From Phoronis australis (Eukaryota > Phoronida > Phoronidae): a stretch of 64,000 bases of DNA. The notes beneath the pieces were generated by a model that searched no databases, was not told the origin of the DNA, and saw nothing but the letters and a program-made list of their open reading frames with translations. The stretch is taken from positions 179,268-243,267 of the forward strand of contig NMRA01000533.1 in assembly GCA_002633005.1 (NCBI GenBank), read 5' to 3'. The translations under genes were made by a program, and so were the position numbers. Shown here piece after piece: positions 54,790 to 64,000 of the stretch; within the stretch, counting starts at the first letter, position 1, and the number at the start of each line of letters is the position of its first letter.

Positions 54790-57079
54790 GGAATTAGAGA
54801 TGGTGATCCACAGAAAATTCCAGAATTGATAACATTTCTCAGTCAGGATAAGTTCAGGAAACTCCTGGGCATTTTGTCAACAGTAGGTCCGTTGATGTGA
54901 ATTTCAGCTTCTGGTGGAGTTACAAGGACATGGTTCCAATATTGTTAAAGCACACATTCTCTCAACGGGATGGCATTTGGAAACTGCATTGCTATTCATT
55001 TACTCTCATGCCGCCCCACCAAATTATGCCCGAGTGGGGTGCGGTCTTTTTAGTCGAGATGCATCAGCTTCCACAGTCTGCTTGGTCAGAGGTTTCAAGC
55101 AGGAAATTTTGCGATCTCCTGATATGCTCCGTTAGGTAAATTCTGACCAATGGGTAAATGGTGCAGGCAAAACGGAGGTGGCATCATCGGTAATACCAAA
55201 ACCATGTCAGCTCTATGGAGGTGGATACTGTCATTGCATCTGAGATATCATATAGCTGAACAAACTTACCGCTGTGTGAGTACATAGTTTCACAACGAAG
55301 CCAAGAAAGCCAGGAAACTGTGCGAAAATAATGTCGAGAGTTCACTTCTTTAGACTTTCCAGGGATTGAAGGTCTTCTCGTCCGCACGGCCTTGGCTGCT
55401 ACAAACCCTTGCAACAAAACACCTAGCTACAGCACCAATTCAAGAGTCACTTTTGCATACCAAGGAGCTTGGACACGAAAAATTAAGAAATTTGTTCAAG
55501 ACAGATTATCATTGATAAATATGATAATTCAGATATGTCAATTCATGCACCTATGCGCAAAAACAATGCCCCAACATTTGCCAACTTATATGATGTGGTG
55601 AAACAAACCAAAGATAAAAATAAGAAAGTTGTTCTTCAGGCAGACAGGGATGTACTTCAGTGTCTAGCGACAGCTTATGAGGCGGGTCGGCCAGTTGATT
55701 TGCCGTCTTTGCTCAAACGCGAGCGTCTTCCAGTCCATGTTGTCTTGCAGAAAAGAGTGGCACATTGCGCACTGGATGTAAATCTTCACTTGTCGAAGTA
55801 TTAATAGCTATCATATCGACTGTCCTGAAGCAATTACTGATAGCGAAGCATTGCTGGTAACTCTTGGGAAGCCTGATGGTGATGTGATCTTCAAATATCT
55901 GGCTGATTCATTCATGAAAACAGTGCTAAACACAGGATTTTGATATCATAAAATTGATATTGTATTTGTCAGATGCAGACAAAAACCAACGAAGGACAAA
56001 ACAAGAAAACAGCGCACTAAAGGAACACGGCAAATCAGGTGATTTTTTGAAGGCTGTGATGTACCTCTTCCTCAAAACTGGTCATATTTTCGGACACTGG
56101 CTGAGAATAAAGCAGTCCTAGCACATTTCTTGTCAGAGAAACTGTGTTTGTAGACACCTAAAGATAAAGAGGTTATGGTTGCAGGAGGGTGCAAAGATAA
56201 GCTTGAAGTTAATTAAATCATCTAAAGATGACTGATTTGAGGACTCTGAAATCCACACATGAAGAAGCAGATGCAAGAGTGGTATTGCATCCTGTCCACA
56301 GTCAGTTTTTTTCCAGGGACACCCTATGTTCTACAGCTTCTGGTATCGGACTTCCAACAAATGCAATGTGAGCATATCTGACAGATGCCATATATACCTA
56401 TTGAAGCACATTTCAACAAACTACTACAAGATTCAACAACATTCTTGTTTGCTCTTCATTCCGTGACCGGGTTTGGCACCGACTCGTACTTTGCAAATCA
56501 CATGAAACAATCATCATGGAATGTGTTCCTAGACCATCACAGATTACTTAAGCACCTCTGCATTGGTGAGCTCAATGAGAAAATTACGATGGCTTCAGAA
56601 GTATTTGTCTGCAGAATATACAACATGACCAGAACAGAACAGACGAAGCACGCCATTTACTATTCTCCAAGCCCGTGAACCCAGAAGTCCTTCCCCCAAC
56701 GCATAATGCCCGCCGTTTCCATCTGATGGGAGTGCACTATCAGGTCAAGGTATGGCAAAATGATCTTTGTTCCATACCTGAGCTCCCAGAACCCTGTGAT
56801 ATGGGAGGGCCACACACAAACTTATGCTTGCAGCCCATGCTGATGACACAGAGTACAATCTCAGACAGCTGCCTAGAGATGGTATTGTGTGCATGTGTGC
56901 ATGCCAGAAACAACGCAACAGTTGACAATGCAGTAGCAAGAAATCTGGATTTCGATGCATATCATTATGCACATGGCAACAACATATTCATGATCAGATT
57001 CCTTGTATGCAAACTATTTGATTTGCCTGGCTTCAGGCATGTTAAAAAGTACCAAAAGTGTACGGTAAAACTAATCTAA
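54790..57079 (+). pseudogene. Decayed copy of an uncharacterised multicopy invertebrate protein
   Basis: Fragments in all three plus frames follow an order I recall from large unnamed protein families of aquatic invertebrates. These are F-W-W-S-Y-K-D-M-V with E-M-H-Q-L-P (about 54905-55090), G-G-G-I-I-G-N-T-K-T (about 55170), T-H-E-E-A-D-A-R-V-V-L-H (about 56255), L-H-S-V-T-G-F-G-T-D-S-Y-F (about 56455-56495), then G-V-H-Y-Q-V-K-V-W and S-C-L-E-M-V-L-C-A-C near the end. The H-E-E-A-D-x-R and T-G-x-x-T segments sit in what may be a PIN/FEN-like nuclease region. The last 135 codons (56675-57079) are open; the rest is full of stops. Function unknown. Confidence 0.65.
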
Positions 57080-58233
57080 CAGGCCTGAAAACAATTCATG
57101 CAACAGAGAATCTAATGTCTTCAATAACAATAACTAAATTGCTTTTCATGAATGTAAGATAACGGGATAGTGTAAACATTTGTCTTTACATTCCGTCAAA
57201 ATAGTGACAATTTGCTTAACGAGCATTGCAGGTTAACGACTATTTTTTCCACATTCTGTAAGTATACATCTATAACCCAATGATTGTGAAATAAATTGCT
57301 CCAAAAATGTCTTTAGCATGTTTGTTGACCATGAAAATATAAGTATAAACACCTCATTTTTCAAGTTAGACTGCAGGAACACAAACTTAAGACGCAAATT
57401 ACATTGAATGGTAATGGCGACACCTAATTTGCATAATTTGTTTTCAGAGATGCATTTTTTTTTTTTTTAATTTTTTTATTTTCCCAGTTCAACATAAGTA
57501 AGGACAAAGGTCTGGGATTCCCTTGCCTTACTTTACAATTCAATGAAAATAAAGTTTACTAAGTTAAAAATATACGTGAACTGGATTTTGAAATAGATTT
57601 AACAAAAGAAAACAAAAACATACAAGACAATATAGTAGTATATGGCTCTGAAAAAAGGAGGGGGGAGAGTATTTTGGAATGATAAAATATCCTTACATTG
57701 CTATCAGATTATGCATTTGTGACCACCTGTTTGTAAATTTTTCCATTTGTAAATTTTTTGAATAAATATGTTTTTCACAGGAGNATCCCTGCAGAGGAAA
57801 TTTTTCATTATGCTTTCTTTGTAAATATGTAATTAAAATAAAATATAAAATAAATTACCACTTAGTAGTTGTTTCTGAATTGGAGAAAGTTCACTCTCAA
57901 TCATGTTGAGCCACTTTCTTAAGTAGGTTATGAAATGTTTCGTAAACAGGCCGGGCAGGAATCTACGAGATTTCAAAATCATGTCGATTATTAATGTACA
58001 AAATTAACTTTAACAAAAGCAGCCGGTCTGATGATGGCGACCAATAGATATCCATAGTTAGAGCCACGCCACTCATATTTCCCATTATTCGATATCGAAG
58101 ATAAACAGATATAGTGTGTTGAGTTGCTGAGTTCGGCACGTAGCTAGTAAATATCCTTCTTTCTCAAGAACTTATAACAGTACGATCTACCGATGACAGT
58201 ATTTTATACAAGAATATAACTATCATGCTGCAG
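57080..58233. other. No gene; poly-T tract at 57450-57480 and N at 57784
   Basis: AT-rich with a long T-run. The N at 57784 shows no obvious flanking duplication. Confidence 0.5.
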
Positions 58234-58390
58234 AAGTCGTAGTTATTGATAGCGACTGTCACGGAAGTGGAAAAGATGATCAGGAATTCCAGCCTCAGGA
58301 ATACAGGACCAAGTTCGATGTGGAGACGGGAAATTTGCTGACTTCGATCGTTAAATCTTCGTACACGTATATCAACAGGCTTAGTCATAC
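58234..58390 (+). other. Exon-like segment similar to 18287-18403
   Basis: Preceded by CATGCTGCAG. Phase-1 frame with D-S-D-C-H-G-S-G-K-D-D, then T-K-F-D-V-E-T-G-N-L-L-T. The K-F-D-x-x-T-G-x-L-x-T core recurs in the candidate exon at 18287. The frame is open to a TGA at about 58405. No good phase-1 donor is evident, so this may be a last exon or a coincidence. Confidence 0.3.
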
Positions 58391-58749
58391 AATCTATGAC
58401 CGCTGAACTAGCTGTTTGTTCGTCTCACTGGTTCATGAGTCCTACAGGAGATAAGCAAAATGATATTCCGCACAAGTATCCAACTGCCTTGTTGTTTTTT
58501 TGCGAATAACTAAATTTTCAAGTCATTAACGGATTTTAATTAACACTAAGCAAACTTTTATAAGTTGCCAGTTGATTATACCTGATATCTGATTAAGATA
58601 AATCCGGTTAGCAGATTCGTGCTGGCGGTGTGAATGTTAACACTACTGCGGAAGAGATCATGTTTTTCAGGACACCGCCCTAGTCACTTACGGGAGTGTA
58701 CCCAAGGACTTTCTGCAGGTCCTCCGGCTTTAGCCTTTTTTTCTTCTCC
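58391..58749. other. No gene recognised
   Basis: AT-rich flank of the LINE fragment. Confidence 0.5.
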
Positions 58750-59334
58750 TCAAACATCAAGATTCTGAAAAAATGATCTTTCGGAACCATCGAGTATGAT
58801 AGCAGTGTCATCTGCATATTGAACTAGTTTAAATTCTTGAGCTCCAATCTGTATACCTTTTATATTTTTGTTTTTCCTAAAGAGATTTCCCATAATCTCA
58901 GCACATAGTAGAAAAAGATAGGGAGATAAAGGATCTCCTTGTTTACAGCCTCTACCCATTTCAAAGAATTGAGAAGTTTTTCCATACTGAATTACACAAG
59001 CCATAGCTCCCTCATTGAGCAACGATACCCACTTTTTAATGTTTGGGCCAAAATTAAAAAAAGACAGGGTTTTTTGTAGAAATACCCAGGAAACTGAATC
59101 GAACGCCTTCTCAAAATCCACCAGGACCAGTAATCCAGGGATATTCAATTGGTCAGTTGCACAGATAAGATCATAAATTAATCGAATATTTTCGCCAATA
59201 AATCTACGAACAATAAAACCTTTCTGGTTTTCGTGGATCAAGCAATTTAAGACAGACTTAACACGTTCAGCAATACATGCTGAAATTAATTTATAATTTA
59301 TATTGAGCAATGAAATTGACAACGAAGGCGTCAT
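58750..59334 (-). pseudogene. LINE reverse-transcriptase fragment
   Basis: 194 residues of non-LTR reverse transcriptase: I-S-L-L-N-I-N-Y-K, then G-E-N-I-R-L-I-Y-D, V-D-F-E-K-A-F-D-S-V, G-R-G-C-K-Q-G-D-P-L-S-P-Y and the active site Q-Y-A-D-D-T. Both ends are missing. The motif set resembles L1/Tx1-type elements. The frame is intact, so decay is recent or light. Confidence 0.9.
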
Positions 59335-62300
59335 ATAACATGAGTCTTGTATAGTACGACATCACATAGAGTGTAATAGAATTATAGGTTCTACCATAGA
59401 TACTCGTTATCTATAGTCTATCGTTCCACCGGTGAGTGATATGTGTCCAGTTGATTTTTTACAACAAAGGTTACCACTAAGTAGACTGGAAGAAAAACAT
59501 AAACAATAGTGAGGGGGGGAGGGGGGGTTGCAAGAGTCATTCAAGAGTGTTGTTTNGTGGGAGGTAGGTTACATACGAGCTTCAAGCGGCAACACACAGC
59601 CGTGTGCACAATTTTTGTTGCTTCTGTCAACAACATGGTGTCTGCAACCAGATACGATTTTCTCTGCCTTGCTTTTTCCAAAAAGACATCTGAGTTATTG
59701 AACACATTCCTACGAGTGAACTTAATAATCTGTGCACGTTTTCACTGCATGCGGGCAAAATTAAATCAATTATTTCCACCTAATAATATGTAGAAGATTT
59801 AGCATAGGTTGTGTAACGACAGTTAATAAACATGATCATTTCTACTTTATCAAAGTCTCCAATCGGACAATATCCTATCGCTCAAGGAAAACTGAAGTCA
59901 GCAGTTTAAAAAGTTGTGATTCGTTTGAATTTGATGTTAATGCGTATAAGCTGTCTAGATCACAATCACTGTGTTTGGATTGAAGTAGAAAAGAAAGCGT
60001 CAAAATCAGTTTCAAGTTCAATTTCGAGTACAAAGATTGGACCCCGGCCCCACATGTGCCTAAACAAGCTCGTTACGTTTACACCTTTGTACTCACATCA
60101 GTTATAATCTAGTTTGGAAGTAGAGTTAACCATTCAACTTATTATCAAAACCGTTGGTAACTATTTTCCTAATTATCATGTCTGCTCTCCACCTTTTTCA
60201 TACAAATACAATTCAAACAATCGTTTCCTACAGCCACAGATCCGCATTAGTGAGTTAAAATCTTTGTTAAGCTCACCTTCCGACCGTCTTAGAGGCATCA
60301 AGGGCTTGAACACATATAAACATTGCAAATTTTTTAGGTTGAAAAAAGTTTGAAATATTTGCTGTCTTGCGTGCAATTATAATTTCGATTGCATAGATTT
60401 AAATATATGCAATCTGGATTAGTATTGAAATAATAATGAAAGTACGCATAATTCATGTCGCTCCACATCTACTAGTCATCTAATCATGTCTTCAATCAAC
60501 TCGTTTTCACTTCAGAGACATCTCAGATTTGAAGACATTTTAAAATTTTTAAGTTGATCATGTTTTCCTCTATTTAATGTTTGAGAGTAATTCTAATTCA
60601 TATTGCATATATTAATTATCATAATCCATGCAACTCCACATATCTAGTCAATTAATGATCTTCTCCACCAACTCGTTTGCACCTTATGCTCAATGTACTT
60701 GAAGGCAAAAACAATGTCAATGGAAGTACCTAGAGAAAGCATTAATGCAGCCTGTTCAAGCTATCTGAGGAGGTGAAAAGAAGGCTATGTAGACCAATCT
60801 CATGTGAAAGCGGATTTTGTTTGATTGGAGGAAACGCAGTCCAAAAGAGGAACTCAACTCTGTTCTTAAGCTTTTCACCACATTTTGGCCTTATGGAAGC
60901 ACTGATAGTTCTTTGTAATGATGTTTTAACTTCATTACGAAGTCAGCTTTGATACACACTGTGAGTGAATTCCACGTTGAATTCCCAACATTATTGAAAA
61001 TATGTAGGAACCTTTTCATGCAACTCCCCTAATTAAAAGTCTCCAAGTTCCTACTTATTTTCAGTAAAATACGGGCTCTGTTCTTAAATGTTACTAGTCA
61101 ATGAGGAGCTCATGATGAAGATAAGTTGAGAAAAAAACATAACATTTTTGAGTTAAGAAAGGCGCAAACGCACCGACGAACCGACCAATGTTCCCTAAGA
61201 GTCTGCTCATGACATGTGGTGTATCAAACTGCCACATATCTTATGTCTCGAATCCTTTCACAATTATGATGTTTGAGTTTTTGGTGTGAAAGAGCCAGTT
61301 TTGAAGTAAGAGTCCTTATATCAGAGTCATTTATAAAAACTACCCTCGCTTTGGTTCAGTTTTCTGGGATGAAACATAGGCCTCATAAAGAAAAGACACA
61401 ATAAGAAAAGGCTTGGTTCTCGCCTCCTATAACATCTTAAGGAAAACCTTGTCATACCAAGGGGCCTTCCAAGACATAAGAGGTCACGTGAATAGAACAG
61501 AGAGCGATTCTTTTGCTAGGTAGTTAGGTCTCTAAGGTAGGACAAATTTCTTTTCTTGATAAAATTGTCAAGCGAAGCCACATCTCATGGGAACTACTAC
61601 CCTGACCATGTAACACGAAGTTAACGAGCAGAGGATGACAGTTCATCAAACCGGAAAAAAACGAAACAATCTAACAGGTGTAGGAATCCGTGGAAAGTAG
61701 CATCCCTCTACGGCAAGTGTAAACAGTGTAGACACTTCCGATAGTCGAAATAGAGTGCTACCTAGCCGAACGGAAATCGGAATACGTTCACCTGCTTTAC
61801 ATGTATTTCTATCGAGACATCGATTCGATTTTTAGGCACGACAGGTCGTTCTGGAACATCTGTCTATTCATCCGACAGCCTTTACGGCTTCGTTACTACG
61901 CAACTAATCAAAATGCGTAGAGTTGTTAAAACCATACAACAGTAGTGCGGGTGACCTGTTCTTCGTCTAAAATATAATTAACGACATTTTAATTTCAATA
62001 CCCAACTAACAAAGCACTGAGTTTCCCACATAGTTTGTTGTTCTATTCAGCTTGCTTTCTTTGTAAACAAACATTAATGACACGGAGGTAAATTAGCTGT
62101 ATAGGTCATCGTGGACTGTTTTATTCAGCTTAGTTCGCCTGTTTGTTCAATCAGAATTTTTTGTGCATGACACAGATATTAGCTCGCTCTATAAAGGTAC
62201 ATAAATGTCTCATAAGGTCTCACGCCGAGATATTTTCGCAGTAAGTCACATCACAGTGTATATATATAGGAACTGAATAAGAGCGTTCTAAATTACATCT

Positions 62301-62442
62301 GTGATCAATGTTCTCAAATGGATTTAAGTTGAGCCCAGTGGTATGAATAGTAAGAGCATAGTTAAATAACTTGAGATGTTTTTATTAACAAAATTACGTT
62401 TTTCTAAATTACTAAAATACCTTGTTGGTTTTTCACCATTTT
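59335..62442. other. No recognised gene; N at 59556; diverged repeat near 60.45 and 60.62 kb
   Basis: About 3.1 kb between two LINE pieces of the same strand and probably the same type. A diverged pair of segments (about 60447-60510 and 60620-60685, sharing CTCCACAT...CTAGTCA...CAACTCGTTT) suggests an old tandem duplication. Short plus-strand frames at 59509-60353 carry no motif. Confidence 0.45.
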
Positions 62443-62511
62443 CTATCCACTGAGCNTTTCTAAATTACTAAAATACCTTGTTGGTTTTTCACCATTGTCT
62501 ATCCACTGAGC
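62401..62511. repeat. 55-bp direct duplication around an N (assembly junction)
   Basis: 62401-62455 and 62457-62511 differ at one base and flank the N at 62456. They lie inside the LINE coding region and cut its frame. Confidence 0.9.
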
Positions 62512-63167
62512 ACGAGATCTCAATATTATACCGTCGATGTATTCCTTCCTAATTTCTTCATACTCGGCCTGAAGAATTTCTAGCCAATCACTAAAAAATT
62601 GAGAATCAGTATTCTGAACGAACTGGGGGACAGTATTTATTAGTCTTTCTAAACGTAGTTTTCTATTTTTCTTTTCTTTATTTTTGAAAGCACTATATGA
62701 CAGAGTGAAGGATTTAATGTTTAGTAAGAACATGTTGAACAGTAAAGCTTCGTCAATATCAGAAGCGTATACACTTTTGGTGTCTTGGATAATGATTTTT
62801 ACTTGCTCCACATACTTTTTGTCCCGGAGTAGAGAAATATTAAATTTCCATAAGCCTCTACCACGTTCAAAAGAGTGCAATTTTATCTTCAACCGAATGG
62901 CTGAATGGTCAGTTCTGTAGCCCGGGATTATCTCCACTGTGTTTAACAAAGATAATAACTCGTCGGAAATTAGAAAAAAGTCAAGGCGAGATTTCTTAAC
63001 TGGGTTTTTCCTACTCTATGTAAAAGAGGAACGGTCTGGATTGTAAACTCTCCAAGGGTCAACTAAATTAAACGTTTGCTTTAAATTTAAAACTGCTTTT
63101 CTAGCCTGAGGATTGTTCAGATTGAAATAACCAAAACAGTCCCGGTCATAATCTGTTCGGAAGTGTT
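62443..63167 (-). pseudogene. LINE endonuclease C-terminal part and linker
   Basis: Minus-strand frame with the apurinic-type endonuclease tail: D-P-W-R-V-Y-N-P, S-R-L-D-F-F-L-I-S and P-G-Y-R-T-D-H-S (catalytic D-H pair). One TAG sits in the F-T-x-S-R-K segment (about 63020). A linker follows with W-K-F-N-I-S-L-L and R-S-R-A-Q-W-I-D-N-G-E-K-P-T-R-Y-F, the usual lead-in to reverse transcriptase. It breaks at the N. It may be the 5' part of the LINE whose reverse transcriptase lies at 58750. Confidence 0.88.
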
Positions 63168-63538
63168 ATCCGAAGTATTAAACGCAATAAGATTCACTGC
63201 GTCATAAAGTATAAATTCGAGCTTTTTAATACAAGGTTGAGACCCATCTCTCGTCGATGTATAAATATAATGTTGAGCGCGGGTGTATATGGTATTGAAG
63301 ATTTCGCTTAGATTGACAATGAAGCGTACATTGATGGTTCAGCGTGTAAGTTAAAAACTTTACTTATGAAATGATGTAAAGAATTCCAGAAACGTTTAGC
63401 ACAGAAGCAGCTGTAAAACATATTATGGAAAGTCTCGCCACAGTAGGGACATTGATCAGTTTGTGAAATACCAAATATTTTTAACATCTTGTTTTTACAA
63501 ATTCTTTTGTGGATGAAAACGTATTTAAACATTGTCAA
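63168..63538 (-). pseudogene. LINE C-terminal zinc-knuckle region
   Basis: Frame 63538-63308 holds F-K-Y-V-F-I-H-K-R-I, D-Q-C-P-Y-C-G-E-T-F-H-N-M-F-Y-S-C, a C-x2-C-...-H-x5-C pattern typical of the 3' end of L1-like ORF2. After a frameshift similar sequence continues to about 63170, where it meets the endonuclease fragment. The 3' end of one element therefore lies upstream of the 5' part of another, so two copies are joined. Confidence 0.75.
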
Positions 63539-63539
63539 A

Positions 63540-64000
63540 TGAGGGTTTAAGGGTAGACTGAAAGGGAGACTAATAGTATATATTTCTTTAAAAGGGGACT
63601 GTAGTCAAAATAATGTTGCAGTTAATCGGTTCCAGCCTACAAATAAAACTCACATTTGCCTGACTTGCGCGCCAAACAAAAGCCGATTAGTATTTATGGT
63701 CAAAACGCTGAATCCTGAAATCGATCGCTGATTGGCTGATGTGTCAGTGACGTGACCGGCGGGGTTTCGGCTGCTTTTCGTATTCATTTCCTATGCAATA
63801 TTGTGAAGAGTTTATCTTTGTATCAGTGAAGATATCAGCTAGTTTGGTCAGAAAACAGGTAGTATCAAGCTGTAACCAGATGGCGGTTGCCCAGTATAAG
63901 TTGAACTAGAGAAACAACGAGAAGTTACCTTCACAGAAAAATTGTTTAGAGCCAACTTGACTTGGCTGTGCAATAGTTTACCCTGTTCTTCTAATCAAGT
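63540..64000. other. No gene recognised
   Basis: No frame or repeat recognised up to the window end. Confidence 0.5.

Overview
This 64-kb window is animal nuclear DNA, most likely from a marine or other aquatic invertebrate. The evidence is an AT-rich, intron-rich sequence with no prokaryotic gene layout, a calcium-binding-type CUB domain split between exons with GT/AG borders, Ty3/Gypsy and LINE retroelements, a THAP-associated DNA transposon, and a long decayed copy of a repetitive protein family I associate with invertebrate genomes. The species cannot be told from this sequence. There is no rRNA, tRNA gene or CRISPR array that I can see. Family and domain names rest on motifs and memory, not on searches.

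Layout. (1) 1-5.8 kb: a Ty3/Gypsy element on the minus strand, cut by the window start, with nearly intact gag and pol linked by a textbook -1 frameshift heptamer. (2) 6.1-6.5 kb: a small non-autonomous DNA element. (3) 7.2-17.2 kb: two copies of one DNA-transposon family that ends in TA and carries GC-rich palindromic subterminal repeats. The longer copy contains THAP zinc-finger remnants and sits inside the second copy. (4) 17.2-20.7 kb: decayed coding debris and one symmetric exon candidate. (5) 20.7-25.2 kb: a Mag-like Ty3/Gypsy element on the plus strand in one gag-pol frame, with damaged protease and reverse-transcriptase sites, ending beside a host splice acceptor. (6) 25.2 and 41.7 kb: two exons that together encode one CUB domain, separated by a 16.3-kb intron. 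(7) Inside that intron: a palindromic fold-back sequence, a complete but decayed 8.2-kb LTR retrotransposon (27.36-35.60 kb, minus strand), and several small MITE-like elements. (8) 45.2-49.4 kb: a complete, apparently non-coding derivative of the TA-ended transposon. (9) 49.5-57.1 kb: a decayed copy of an uncharacterised multicopy invertebrate protein. (10) 58.7-63.5 kb: three LINE fragments on the minus strand.

The most interesting object is the 8.2-kb LTR element. After gag, protease, reverse transcriptase, RNase H and integrase it encodes a PHD finger, then a C2H2-like finger, and then a TatD-like metal-dependent nuclease/hydrolase domain, all before its 3' LTR. A chromatin-reading finger next to the integrase suggests targeted integration, and a TatD-like domain is an unexpected retroelement cargo.

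Assembly caution: at least three single-N positions are flanked by near-identical 55-96 bp copies, which looks like unmerged contig overlaps. Frameshifts and duplications near them may be artefacts.
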